Source: Gautieria morchelliformis (Eukaryota; Basidiomycota; Agaricomycetes; Gomphales; Gomphaceae). From it: 64,000 bases of DNA. The stretch covers positions 62,001 to 126,000 of the forward strand of contig WHVA01000063.1 of assembly GCA_015179125.1 (NCBI GenBank), in the 5' to 3' direction. A program made the position numbers and the translations under genes. Under the pieces are notes generated by a model. The model was not told where the DNA came from. It made no database searches and worked only from the letters and a program-made list of their open reading frames with translations. This document shows positions 52,673-64,000 of this stretch, piece by piece. The first letter of the stretch is position 1; the number at the start of each line of letters is the position of its first letter.

Positions 52673-55600
52673 ATGCGTCGTCGTCGTATCGATGATTCTG
52701 ACAATTCTTCTGATCATGATCATCAATTAGAAGTAGGTACAGCGCAAACAATCACAAGCACTGGACGCGTGGTGAAACCCAGTGCAGCGTTACGCGATCC
52801 CCTAAATGTGGCCCGGCAACCCACCAAGACTTCCCTTGCGGCGAAGACAGGTGCAGGAGACAAAACGGCGGCTCAGAATGAACAGGCTGGTTCGGCAAGT
52901 GAGGCGGATGCTCATAGAGACAAGAGACCAAAGGCGGCACCTGAACAAGTAAAGGCCGGGGCAGGTCAACAGAAGAATATTTCAAAAGCAAGTCAACAAG
53001 AGAAAGAGATACCTGGTAAGCTCTCCTGGTTCATAACCTGGCCACTTTTTTTGTTTCAATGTCTGATTTACTGATTTACCTAGCAGTAGCAAGAGCCGCT
53101 GAAGCGCAGCCGGTCCTAGACCATGATGCTGCCCACCCGGATGGATGGCTGGTAGATCTAGATGGGATAGATGATGCACCAGCAACGAAATCCAGAAACC
53201 CAAAGGATCGCACATTAGATACTCAATTCTTTTTTGCTAACGCACGGTTGGACCTGGAAGCCGGAAGAAAAATAATTGATTGCATGCTGTGTCGGTACGT
53301 TACACCATGGCCTTTGAACTCTACTGATTTACTTATTTATGAATCAGTAAAGTATACATTTATGACGTATCTACACTCCGCAGGCATATGCAAGCGTTCC
53401 ACGAGGTAATAGTATATACATCACGGTTATTATGTAAACTTACTAATCTATTCTGTTCAGGGAAAGTACAACGAGTGGTGTAAGAAAACAGGATTCATAA
53501 GCAAATTGCCTCAGGCTCGCAAGGACGCCAAGGCGGCAGCTAGCAGTAAGCTGCTTACCGAGCACTTTCACAAGGCTGCACCCGGAGAAACCCGTGAGCC
53601 ACAGCCACCATACTCAGATGACATGTTCAGGCGGGTGGTACTAGAGTGGCTGATATCATCTGACCAGGTGAGTCTCTGTGTGCAACCAAAATGGTTTACT
53701 CTAACTAAGGGTCACATAGCCTATAGCCACCCTTGAACACCCTCGATTCCGTGAAATGATCGCGGTTGCGTCGCGCGGCAAAGGGAGTGTGAAGATTCCC
53801 GGGCGCAAGGTTGCCCGTGCAGAAATCTTGAAAATGTTCCATAGTCACATCCAGCATCTCAAGAAACTCCTCAATGTAAGTGTTTCTTTGATAACTCGCA
53901 GTTGTCTCATTAGTGCATGCAGAGCGACTCAGTGAAAGGCCGCATATCCACGACATGTGACGCATGGCAAGCCTCGAACGTTGACGGGTATTTTGCAGTG
54001 ACGGGGCACTGGATTGAGGCCAGGAAGGAGGGGTTGACCCTGCAGAGCACACTGTTAGGGTTTGTGTGCATGAATAATGCCCACTCAGGGAGATGACTAG
54101 GGCAGGCACTGTTCAAGATTCTCGATCGTGTGGGAATCGTACACAAAGTATGTAGTTATTGTTATATTCTCACTAATCTCATGCAGCTCAGGTTGGATGG
54201 GTCACTTGCGACAATGCAAGTAACAATACGACCATGATGGACGAACTTGCAGTGCGCATCCAGGAATGTACCGGCCAAGAGTACGATCCACAACAACAAC
54301 GCATTCGGTGAGTCTCAGTTCCCTTGAACTACATGTACTAAATGCCGATTATGCTATAAGCTGCCTGGCTCATGTCATCAATCTTGCTACCCAGGCATTC
54401 CTATCTGCGCACTCAAAGACGCCCCATTACAACCCTCAACACCCTGACCGACACGTCCCAGACACCGATGCTCTCAATCGAGATGTTGTTGGTCTTATTA
54501 GAGCCATTTGTGTCAAAGTAAGTCTATTATGGATCTCTCAGTGATCCCACGCTCACACGGGATGGCACCTTGGCCTAGGAACGATCCTCGGCTAAGCGCA
54601 AGCAAATATATCACGCCCTCCAGGTTCGGCACAAAGTTGAACACCCCACAACGCTGTTGCTAGATATGCCAGTGAGATGGTCCTCTACGTATATTATGCT
54701 GGATCGTGCATATCGAAACCGAGAGGTATGTATTTGTACCTTCGTCTGTTTTTTCATATAGTTCACATGCCTGCAGCATGTCAACCGGTTTGTCCTCGAA
54801 ATAGCTCAACTAGAACCAGATCGTACCAAGTCAGGTCGGCTCCTGAGCCTTGGACCAACTCAAGAGGAGTGGGGATCCATCAAAGTATTCCTACAGCTTC
54901 TGCGTGTGAGTCTGCCCCCTTCGTGCATTCAAGAGAAATATAATGACATATATATTCAGCTTGCAGACGAAGCCCAGCACGAGTTTTCTGCAGAGAAATA
55001 CTCTACCTTGCACCTCGCCATCCCCGCTTTGGAAGGTTTGCATGCTGATTGGACAGAACGTTTAGCAGCGCGCACCGGCTATGAAGAGTTTCAAGGGCCA
55101 CTGCGAGCTGGTCTGTCCAAGCTCGCAGAATACTATGACAAGACTGAGGACACCCATGCTTACATTATGGCTATCGGTACGTGCAACTGCCTCCTTGTGT
55201 TTGGTCCCTGAGTTTATTGTGTTAGTGCTTCACCCTGCGCACAAGCTACATTATTTCACCACCAATTGGGGTGAAGAGCTCAGTGACAAGGTTAGAATGA
55301 CAGTTGAGCATATTGTAAGTGGACAGCATCTTATGTTACCCTAGTCACTCACAATAATATATGAAGTATAAGGCACGCTGGGAGACTTTGAAAGCGGCAG
55401 GGGCACTTGACACATCTGCGATCTCCGTTCCTAAGAAGCGGCATGCCCAGACGCTTATAGAGGAACTGAGTGGAGACGAGGAAAGTGTTGCAGCTAACCC
55501 AGCGTCGAGCCCCTCCAGTCCAACCCTAAATGTCGATGAGGGTTAGAAGGATGACTTCAACATCTTCCTTCGGTCACCTGACCGTATATCGCAAGGAATG

Positions 55601-56019
55601 ACATTGATGCAGTGGTGGGGGGTAAGTCCTACGGCCTTTGAACACAGGATACACATGAGCTAACTACAAAAAAGGCCAACGGGTGGCGATACCTCATTTG
55701 GGAATCATTGGCCTTCGACTACCTGGCTATAATGGCGTCATCTGTATCCTCCGAACGCACATTTTCTAGCTCGGGAATCACCATTACAAAACGCCGTAAC
55801 CGCTTGAGAGGCGATGTGGTGGAGGCACTTCAAGTAGTCAAATGCGCCCTGCGCAATGACATTCTAGTACGCGAAGCTAGCCCGAGTTCGAAGGTAGAGA
55901 TAGAGCTGTTACGTGAAGAGGAGGGCATGGAGGGATCAACCAGCGAGGGCAAGCCTGACTCAGGCTTCGAGTTGGATAGTGATTGCGATGACATGATCGA
56001 CGATGAGGAAGAATCTTAA
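52673..56019 (+). pseudogene. hAT transposase with many introns, decayed
   Basis: Exon-like blocks on the plus strand: a charged N-terminal region (52673-53015, donor GTAAGC), a zinc-finger-like block ending RKIIDCMLCR (about 53087-53295), KLPQARKDAKAAASSKLLTE (about 53465-53668), FREMIAVASRGKGSVKIPGR, TTCDAWQASNVDGYFAVTGH with the first catalytic Asp (about 53920-54146), VGWVTCDNASNNTTMMDELA with the second Asp, CLAHVINLATQAFL, LLLDMPVRWSSTYIMLDRAY (the hAT RW box), and the C-terminal dimerisation domain ANGWRYLIWESLAFDYLAIM, SVSSERTFSSSGITITKRRN (about 55680-56019). In-frame stops at 54094-54096 and 55544-55546 argue against function. Confidence 0.85.
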
Positions 56020-56245
56020 GGAAGAATTTTAATGTCTTTTGCGCTACATACATAAAAATGATATCTGTTGTCTTCAATCCATTCCCCCACCAACAGGCCC
56101 TGGCCCAAGCCAAGGCCAAGCTGGAACCGAGCCAGGCCAAGTGCCCACGGCCTGGCTCAGGATTTTGCAGGCCAAAGCCAGCGCTAACCAGGCCAAAGCC
56201 ACGGCTTTCAGGCCAAGCCAGGCCATGCCCATCACTAGTCATCGA

Positions 56246-56691
56246 TAAAGCGTTTTAATCTATTTTGGATTTATCCCGTACTATTGCTGGCATGTAATGA
56301 TCATGGAGTCAGCTGGACCGCAAATCGTTTCTCTAATCAGCGATACTTCTCAACTTAGGGAAGCAGGACCGAACATGTTTTCGATGGGCTGAATGTCTAT
56401 TCGGACTCGTAATTTCGCGGATCCAACCGTAATTTCGCGGATCCAACCCTATCGAAATCACAAGGACACAACCCGGTGATTCCTCGCCCCACGAAAAATC
56501 GGAATAAGAGATCTACACCGTGAATTGATACAAATGCTGATACAGATATACATGACATTCCAAACAAGCTTTCCCTTCCAGCATACCCTAAAGTCCAATC
56601 GCAAGTGTCCTCTACACCAGAAACGCGAACCTGCAAGATCCCTGCGAGCTTGAACTATATGCCGACTCAGGGGTGGCCACGTATAAATACG
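56246..56691. other. Intergenic stretch with a short duplication
   Basis: No gene seen. A 21-bp tandem duplication of CGTAATTTCGCGGATCCAAC lies at about 56408-56449. Confidence 0.5.
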
Positions 56692-57408
56692 TTACCACTG
56701 CTTTGAAATCCTCCATCTGGGAACCACGGTGTCGTCTGGCAGCTCCTCGAAGGTGTGCTCGACCAGAAAGAGCAGTCTTGTCCCACGCTCTGCGCCCATT
56801 TCTCCTCCGTCACTGCTAGCTCCTCTCCTCTGAGCTCCTCTCGGCCATCGGCCGTCCCTTGCAAAGGACGGCGGCGTGCTCCTGGACCTCGCGCCCAAAC
56901 CGGGCTGCGTGTCCACGGAGATATAACGTTGTTTGCTCTTGCGAGGGCGGCTGCCCCCGCGAGATAAATGGCTGGTGGCCTCTTCGCTTTTCAGCCTTGC
57001 CATTGCTTTGGCCTTTCGGCGACGGTCGCGGTCGCCTCGAGAAGCGAATGGTGCAGGCGATGCTGCGTTGTCTACTGCCGATGAGAGCGCGGGGATGGGG
57101 AGCGGCCGCGCCAGCGGTTGGAATGCGGGGAGAGGGTGTGGGGGCAACCTGGGGTAGGGCTGTGGCTCGAGCGGCGGGTGTAGAAGTGGTGCGGGTGGTG
57201 CCAGGAAACCCGGGGTCCCCACCCCTAGAGGGCGGAGGTGTATTGGTTGCATAAAGAGACGACGATCATCCTCCAGAGTCATGAGCTCCCGGTGGAGTAA
57301 GCCAAGGCTGTGCAAAAAGGGCAGCTGGTTTTCCATGGTGCAGCAGTGATGGCAAAGATGGCGGTTTGAGAGTACAAGAGAGACACAGGTCTTTATGTAG
57401 GATTTCAA
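56692..57408 (-). CDS. Hypothetical protein, possible host gene
   Basis: A 238-residue frame. An inner start at about 57336 (MENQLPFLHSLGLLHREL) gives about 214 residues and may be the real one, since the first 24 residues are Cys- and Leu-rich without clear purpose. The middle is proline-rich (PLLHPPLEPQPYPRLPPHPL). It is followed by a basic stretch (RGDRDRRRKAKAMARLKSEE) that could be a nuclear signal, then a serine/arginine-rich tail and the end DDTVVPRWRISKQW. No domain recognised, no membrane segment. It could equally be a chance GC-rich frame. It lies between the hAT element and repeat copy 2. Confidence 0.35.
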   Translation of the reverse strand: MKSYIKTCVSLVLSNRHLCHHCCTMENQLPFLHSLGLLHRELMTLEDDRRLFMQPIHLRPLGVGTPGFLAPPAPLLHPPLEPQPYPRLPPHPLPAFQPLARPLPIPALSSAVDNAASPAPFASRGDRDRRRKAKAMARLKSEEATSHLSRGGSRPRKSKQRYISVDTQPGLGARSRSTPPSFARDGRWPRGAQRRGASSDGGEMGAERGTRLLFLVEHTFEELPDDTVVPRWRISKQW

Positions 57409-57577
57409 TCGTCGCTTCCCTTTGAGCGGACAATGAAATCAGTCACCGGTTCAATTCAATGTTCCTTCTCGAGAACACATGGACCAATGACATTCATCAA
57501 ATCCCACGTCAATAGCTAAAGTGGTAAAACCTTTCTCGCACGGACCATGGGGTTACTGCCGACAGCGCGGTAGTAAT

Positions 57578-58630
57578 ATTTCTATACTTACGCCTTGGTT
57601 TTGCGAAGCCCAGAGGGATCTCGAGGTGTGTTGTTTGCTTGAGCTGCCGCCTGGTACTTTCCATTCATAGCGGGAGAACCGTAAGGATTGATCAGATAAG
57701 ATCCCACGAAAAAAATCTTAGTTTAAGTACGTGGTATGTTATGACAAGAGCAGGGGCACAAATTCCTTCAGATCACGAGGTCAGTTTGCTCCAACTGTTG
57801 GAGAAAGTAGCAAACGCCAGCGTTGTTGAAATATCTTATACAGGTTACAGTTTATGTCTGAATTTAACACCTCTATGGCTCAATAAGTACATCCATCCTT
57901 CTTAAACCCGGTATCATAACCGGAGGGTCTATTACCCACGTTCTGTGAGGTATTTTCTGGAACCCCATCATGCTTGCACCCTTTTCGTAAACTGCATGCA
58001 TCTAACCCTCCAAGGCATCGCTACTATTCCGACGAGTCGGACCTCCATCACTGACTGTTTGCTTTCTTGATGCTCCAATGAGCAACAGACTTGGATGGAT
58101 TTGAGGTCAGTGTGTTTGGTCTCTGGATTGAAAAAACAAATATACGATGGTCTTGAAGCGAGTAAGTTCAACAAGCACCGAGGTCATACTCCAGGAACGC
58201 CTGGACCAACCGGAGGGCCAGACCAGCCTTTGAATCTGCGTGCATAGACAGGAAAGAATGGTGAGGATAGTGACCAATCACACTATCACCTGTCTTATCG
58301 AGCTACCAGGCCTAAGGGTAAAAACTACTAGTTTTACACTTACGCCTGGTTCTCCTCTTCCCTCACACAATCTTTGCCTACTTGAGCTCCGAGACTCTGT
58401 CCGCGAAGGGCCGTCTGATCTGCGCAAGGGTATAGCCAGTTGGAGCACGCAAGAGGGATGGAGATCATGCATGAAGGTCGCTGGGATCGATCCCAAGTCG
58501 CGTGCTGACCACGTTAAGCCGCACGCATCTTATCATCTCGGAGAAAATAAAAATATAAGAACGAAGTGGAATACGAGAGTGGGATTCCAGAGGCGGAGGC
58601 TTCCTCGGGTTGTTAAAAAAGTGTGTACTG
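57578..58630. repeat. Unclassified 1.05 kb repeat, copy 2, uninterrupted
   Basis: Matches copy 1 (45873-45933 plus 51192-52280) along its length with scattered substitutions and small indels. At the place where copy 1 holds the Copia element, this copy reads GTTGTTTGCTTGAGC with a single TTTGC, the pre-insertion state. Confidence 0.85.
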
Positions 58631-58689
58631 GGTGGTGAGCAGACATATTATCAGAGGGTTATTATACTGCATGAACGATAGTTATAGTC

Positions 58690-61080
58690 ATTTTATACCG
58701 GTAATGGAACACAGGAATGTCCTTGAAACCGTCTGGCAGTGAAATTGCAATGGCAGCAGGAGATGTTCCCGGGAAACTCATGCGGCCACTCGGCACTGTG
58801 TCCGCAATCACGATCTTCCATGCTCAAGCCGGCTGTGATGAAGCTTTGTAGGTTCGCCGGCCGCCACAAACCCACTACTTGGGACCAGGTGGTACCCCGA
58901 ATAAAAGTTCTGAGGACGAGTTGGGTAACCAGCCATTTTCTAGCCGTGAACCATTTCGAAACCCAGTCCCTGAATTCAAAGGATATCAGCAAATTTCGCC
59001 ATGTTCAGACAAATATCTTGACCTGCGAATGGGCACGAACCCATGGCGGCATCAGATCCCGAGACGATGCGCTTGCCGTCCTGCGAGAACACCACCGACG
59101 AGACGTAGGCGGTGCGGCCCTCGAATGGTCTTAGCTGGAATGACCTTACCGCTGTCTGCGTGCATAGAAGAAGATTTGACAAAGTCGGATTGTGCACTAA
59201 TATCACATCTACGTTTTGTTCACCAGCACACAAAAGTTAAAGCACAAAACACCATAGTGTACATTGTTTCCGCTCCCAGAGACCACGACTCGGAGGACAG
59301 AGGACGTGACATTCGACAGTTAGATGGAGTTGGCAAGCCGTCGGGCACTATATGCACCTTACATGCTGCAGTCAACTCTCGCCTGGCTTGATCCCGACTA
59401 GATGCTCGTGCGGCACGAAGATCAGCTTCGGCGATGGGCACCTTGCATTGCACCCAGCGGCCATACGTGTTAGGCAGGCAAAAATAGTTGCCTGTTTCTG
59501 CAACATCAATTTCATTGATTCTGAATGAGCGTGTGACGCAAGGGGGGTCATTAGGACATTCGGCTACAACGAGAAAAGAGGTTTCACGTACTTGCACCTC
59601 ATCTTTTTACCCATACATCAGGCCATATATTTTGTTACCTGCAGGAGCCCCACTTATTTACGAGCTCGTAAGAGGTTAGTAGCTAGGGTCTGAGCCTGGG
59701 ATGATATCCAAACAAAAGATTGAAATGATCCAGTGTAAGTCGACGACCGCTTGGCAATAACGTGGAAGACAAACCGTATCACGAGTTCTTGATATTTCTG
59801 CAATGCGTTCTTCAGCAGCTATTACATGTGCCGGGCCTGCGAGCGTCGCAGGTCAGGCCATACTTGATAATGTATAGTATCCTCGCTATATGCGTCTGAG
59901 CTTGCGAAGGACGCCTCCAGTAATTCAAAAACTTCGTCCACCTCACTAGCTAAATCCCATATTGTTCTGACCTGTCAGAACTTTCAGCATCAAACCCAGC
60001 TCGGCAGATTTATAGCTTTCGCGAGCTGACCTGTGTATTGAGACAGCTAACCCACGGATCGTCTTGTTATTAAATCCCGAGACGATGCGCTCGCCGTCTG
60101 GCGAGAATGTCACCGACTTGGTTCAGTCGGCGTGGCCTTCGAATGGTCCTGAAAATGGCCTGACCGGTATCTGCATTCCACACGCAGATCGTCGTGTCAT
60201 CCGCGAACTGAGACGAAGGAACGTGAAAACACGGGCCAGATTCGAGAGTTGGGTGTATCCGACCTTCCGAAGAAGCCATGTGGTATACTGATGCTCGACA
60301 CCACTAGGCCATTTTCGCCTACATTGTGGGCAAAACTCGGCAAGAATCCTCTGGCGTGTTGGTTCATGCGCCCAGTAGGCAAACACTCTCTATTGTCCTC
60401 GTCGATGGCGCCAGGATTCGATCGTACGTCGGGTAAGCGTCGTTGGGAGATGCAAGTGCTTTCTCGAGCGCCGCAGGAGTTCCGCATTTCCGTAGTGACC
60501 AAAAAAGAAATATATTTCGAGAAGAAACAAGACGTAACGCATCCAGTTGACAGACGACCTTTCGAAAACTTGCCGTTCAACCAGAGAACATTCACATGCA
60601 GGTAAATGACCACTCACATGCGCTTGGCGTCCTGCGATAATGGCCACGAAGTGTGGCCTTCGAATGGTCCTGAAATGACCGCATGTGGACGTTAAAGGCA
60701 ATGTTGGGGCGCTGAGTGGGGGCCCAAATAATGTCGATTTGGGTAATCGCAAGCATGTCTTTGAACGGGGGGATGGCATGGTTGCCGACAGGAGCAGCAC
60801 CGGCACCTTGAATCCAAACAGCTCCTTCAGTAGCCATACGGGGTCGCGGTATGAAGCAGTGGATAGCACCGCTGCCTGCACCTGAGACAATGCGGCTGCC
60901 TGGGTCGGGCGAGAATGCCACACCAGTGGGTGTGGCCTTCGAATGGTCCTGAAATGACCTTACCGGTGTCTGCATCGCACACAAGGATCGTCCTGTCACT
61001 AGAACCCGAGACGATGTGCTTGTAGGGAGAAGATGGGTGCGACGAGACATGGGCGGTGTGACCTCGATTGAAGACGTTTT
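58690..61080 (-). pseudogene. WD40-repeat protein relic (NLR-like)
   Basis: Disconnected minus-strand pieces read as WD40 blades: PFEGRTAYVSSVVFSQDGKR and IVSGSD (about 59050-59140), DDTTICVWNADTGQ with a SIRRPRRLNQVG-type out-of-frame continuation (60070-60240), and VAFSPDPGSRIVSGAGSGAI plus VRSFQDHSKATPTG (60880-60990). The consensus GHTxxVxSVAFSPDGxRIVS and WDAxTG are those of the WD40 arrays of fungal NACHT-WD40 proteins. No NACHT domain is visible and there are many stops and frameshifts. The segment 59220-59600 between blades encodes nothing I recognise. Confidence 0.6.
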
Positions 61081-61639
61081 AAATCAGTACACGGGCCAGG
61101 GGATAAAAGGCCTTTCTGAGACAACTTGAAAGGGGCGATTCAAGTGCTAATGTTTCGCCGTTAGGCACTCCACGTGATGCTGCTAGCGGTAAGAGGTATG
61201 AAATGCCCGCCAAAAAGATCTGCAAGTATAAAAAGTACAGATCGAGTCGTAAGCATAGAGTCGTATAGTGCAATGTTCATTCTGTATATGTACTCACCAG
61301 AGTCCTAATGGTGTTCTAAGTAACAAGTCTACGTAGGTAACTGGTAAGTACTGTGGATCTAGACCGAACCCAGTTACACGATCGAAGATAGTCGTTCGAG
61401 TGTCTCCTTGAGTTTCAGCTCAGCGTAGATCCCGTATATAGTCTCTGACATCCGACATCGAGTGGCACTGACACGAAGGCACCTACAGGGTTCTACTATA
61501 CTAGGCTCGGCCATTACGCCAGAGACCGCGTCGGTTGTGCTTTCGGGACCGCGAGGCGGGTATCGCGTTTTGAGATACTGGGTTTCTCCGCAATACTCCA
61601 AGCACCGCCCCCTCCAAATCTGAACATCCAAGTGTCGAC
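61081..61639. other. Intergenic region upstream of the cystathionine gamma-synthase gene
   Basis: No gene seen. It contains one CACGTG at 61171-61176, about 465 bp before the ATG. In yeasts sulfur-amino-acid genes are controlled through CACGTG by Cbf1-Met4. Whether this one acts is unknown. Confidence 0.3.
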
Positions 61640-63717
61640 ATGTCGAGCTCTACCATTGTGGTCAGCAATGTTATTTGCCCTCCCTTGGGCGATTCCATAC
61701 CTTCCGCCCTTCCTCATGCGATCTCCGTTTCTTTACCAACCTGGAGAGACAACCTAGGGTACGAAGAGGGCGAAAAGAGAGTCCTCGACGTTATGTGCAC
61801 CGGTTACCCACGATTTTTCATCCATAAAAGTATACAGAAAGTGTGTGCTTTACTATCTTGTTGTCTAATCGTGCATCTTCGACCCTTTCCCGTGTCAGCT
61901 CGCTGTAATTTGTGAACGCAAGTTTGGCTTGCAAAATGAGCAATGCATTCTTGTCCCACATGCATCCATCGCCAATCATTGCCGTGAATTTCTAGGTGCA
62001 CGCTGCTCGGAGCAAGATGTTCCGCCCGTTCGCCTTGTGCAATTTCTCATACATTCCGACTCGGTGTCCTCCCCTTCTAGTACCGCAGGCGACATTGCTC
62101 TACACATTGTGCTTTTTCCCGCCGAGGTTTTCCCCGTTGCCAAACAATTCTGGCAGCATTCCGGACTTGGTATCTCAAGTCGCATGGCTGACCGGTGTCT
62201 AGCGTCACTGGAAAATAATATGACATACACTTCAAGAGATGTTGTAAACCAGCCGCCGACATCCCCCACTAGGATCCTGTCCCCATCCCGGAATAAGCAT
62301 TATTCTTCCCAAGGTAGCTCCGCGAGGGGTGCTTTTGTGTCTTCCTCAAACGGGGCGCCACAACGAGACCCCGATGTCCTCTGTGGAGACCAAACGACCT
62401 ACATGGAAGAACGGTACGGGCGCAATATGCCTTTGACTGCTGCTTGGGTCGCGAAACGGACACTACGACGGCGTATCGCCGGTGTTCTAGCCCGCGAAGA
62501 TGAGTCGTCTCCCACGGGAGACGATGAACTTCAACCAAGCACACGTGGAGTGGAAGGCGTGACAGAGGACGATGTGTATCTTTTCCCAACTGGCATGGCC
62601 GCTATATGGAATGCACATCAACTGTGTCTCAACACCTTCCCTCCAGCAACAAGTGTATGCTTTGGGTATGTTATAACGCGCAACTTTCCCGTCACCCAGT
62701 CTCATTTGCTAGTTTGATGTTCCTCTAGCTTTCCTTATACCGATACATTGAAGATCCTGCAGAAATGGGGTCCAGGCTGTCACTTCTTTGGTAATGGCGA
62801 CGAAGCCGACGTTGATCGTCTCGAGTCGCTTCTGTCCTCTCCGGAGGCTCCTAGGATTCTTGCCCTATTCTGCGAATTTCCCTCAAATCCGCTGTTGCGG
62901 TCTGCAAATCTCGTTCGATTGAGAGAACTTGCCAATCGTTATGAATTTGCGATCGTGATAGATGAGACAATTGGCAACTTTGCCAACGTAGAATTGTTGC
63001 CCTATGCCGACATACTGGTCAGTAGCCTGACAAAAGTGTTCAGCGGTGAAACGAATGTCATGGGTGGAAGGTACGTGGTCACTTTCGAGACAGTTAAAGA
63101 ACTGCTTAATGCGTCCTCTTTTACTTTCAAGTTTGATACTCAACCCAAGATCTTCGTACTTTTCGGAGCTCAAGAGGACTCTCGGCCAGAGATATGAAGA
63201 TGTGTATTGGGATGAGGACGCCATTTACATGGAACGAAACTCGCGGGATTTCGCCAAACGTGTCCGTATCATCAATCGGAACGCCGAGGCTGTGTGCGAT
63301 TTACTTCATTCTCGCATGACTATGGCAAATTCCATCGTGAAAAGGGTTTACTATCCAAAGTATGAGACGCGATCAAACTACAATGCATGTCGGATCACCC
63401 CTCCAGTTGGTCTCGATGGGCAAGAAGAGGGAAATTTCGGCGGATTATTTTCCGTGACGTTTACATCTAAAACGGCTGCGGAGGCTTTCTTCGACGCTTT
63501 GCCCTGTGCCAAAGGTCCGAGCTTAGGGTCCAACTTCACGCTAGCCTCTCCATACACCCTTCTTGCCCACTTTGCTGAACTAGAATGGGCAGCGACTTTC
63601 GGCGTAGAGGAAGGTCTCGTCCGCGTCAGTGTGGGATTAGAGGACCAGCAACTGCTGATCTCCTGGATCTCGCACTCGCTTCGTCAGGCAGAAGAGGCAG
63701 TTTCGAGGTCTAAGTAG
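61640..63717 (+). CDS. STR2: Cystathionine gamma-synthase (PLP enzyme, STR2/met-7 type)
   Basis: Joins O-acyl-homoserine and cysteine to cystathionine in fungal transsulfuration, in the cytosol. Four exons: 61640-61840, 61899-62665, 62729-63070 and 63132-63717. Introns of 58, 63 and 61 bp have GTGTGT, GTATGT and GTACGT donors and CAG, TAG and AAG acceptors, giving 631 residues, close to yeast Str2 (639). The N-terminus shows the family signature [17 protein letters not shown] and [20 protein letters not shown]. The PLP region has [13 protein letters not shown] and IDETIGNF, with the Schiff-base lysine in [16 protein letters not shown] at about residue 425. The C-terminus [11 protein letters not shown] is typical of Cys/Met-metabolism PLP enzymes. 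An acidic insert (about residues 160-260) is longer than in bacterial enzymes. The start is the first ATG in frame. No lesions seen, so it is the one healthy host gene here. Confidence 0.92.
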
Positions 63718-64000
63718 CTCGCCACAGATTGTATTTATTATGGGCGGCTTCAGATAATGAGATCTATCACAGACTAGACATACAGGGACAATACAAAGTG
63801 GGATGTTTCAAACCTTGGCGGAAGCGTGACAGAGTATGGTACAACTATGATATAAACACCTTTCTCAGGACAGAAAAATCACAGGTATCCCCAGTTCTTG
63901 GGCAGGTTACCTGACCGCCACGTTTGGCTGCCATGTCCTCTAGGGCCTAGACAGCAAAATACGTAAAACAAGGTTGTACGTTGCACCCGACATGCATACC
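63718..64000. other. 3' flank of the cystathionine gamma-synthase gene
   Basis: AT-rich start with TATTTATTATG about 20 bp after the stop, a plausible 3'-end signal. No further gene recognised before the window ends. Confidence 0.35.

Larger units (their letters stand above)
52346..56237 (+). mobile_element. hAT-family DNA transposon with 8-bp duplication
   Basis: 3892 bp. The terminal inverted repeats start TAGTGATGGGCA at 52346 and at the reverse complement of 56226-56237. GTCATCGA stands on both sides (52338-52345 and 56238-56245), the 8-bp duplication of hAT elements. The subterminal zones (52360-52500 and 56095-56225) are crowded with GGCCAGGC/GCCTGGCC-type words, as expected for hAT transposase binding. 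A 20-bp tandem repeat lies at 52511-52590. One decayed transposase gene lies between. Confidence 0.95.

Noticed and set aside
1-64000. tRNA or rRNA genes
   Set aside because: I scanned for GGTTCGAATCC-type B boxes with matching A boxes and cloverleaf ends and found none that fit. A covariance-model search would be decisive.

Overview
The window looks like a repeat island from an agaricomycete (mushroom-type basidiomycete) genome. The evidence is the short 58-63 bp introns of the one clear host gene, the mix of Ty3/Gypsy chromovirus, Ngaro-type tyrosine-recombinase retroelement, Ty1/Copia, Helitron and hAT elements, and a WD40-repeat relic of the kind abundant in these fungi. I cannot name the species. 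About 95 percent of the window is transposon or decayed sequence.

Layout. 120-7250: a broken Ty3/Gypsy chromovirus on the minus strand, whose whole length is unusually dense in short perfect hairpins. 7284-8413: a 5' fragment of a second Gypsy element. 8849-17923: an old Helitron (H0) split by a solo Ngaro terminal repeat and by a 7.4 kb Ngaro-like element, which itself carries a 2.5 kb insertion. 17924-45860: Helitrons on the minus strand joined head to tail (H1-H8). Most are short non-autonomous units made of a GC-rich promoter-like 5' end, TTTTCG-core repeats, 17-21 bp satellites and a hairpin-CTAG 3' end. H7 is an autonomous element whose Rep-helicase gene is cut at one exact A/T dinucleotide by another Helitron of opposite orientation (36434-39471). 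H8 is a second, truncated Rep-helicase copy.

45873-52280: a 1.05 kb unclassified repeat holding a young Copia element (45934-51191, LTRs identical as read, TTTGC duplication). An uninterrupted copy of that repeat lies at 57578-58630. 52346-56237: a complete-length hAT element with an 8-bp duplication and a decayed intron-bearing transposase. 56692-57408: a hypothetical ORF. 58690-61080: a WD40-repeat pseudogene. 61640-63717: a four-exon cystathionine gamma-synthase gene (STR2 type), the only intact-looking host gene.

How the parts relate. Several elements can be dated against each other because filled and empty sites of the same insertion are both present. The GGTAA site of a solo LTR is filled in H1, H4 and H5 and empty in H6 and in the nested Helitron. 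The ATCAA site of a second LTR is filled in H4 and H5 and empty in H1. Solo LTRs have therefore been copied as Helitron cargo. The most unusual signals are the hairpin-saturated Gypsy element, the Helitron leader built from tandem ATG-free micro-exon-like units with splice signals (41061-41922), an interlocked pair of perfect inverted repeats near that Helitron's 5' end, and the head-to-tail Helitron array itself.
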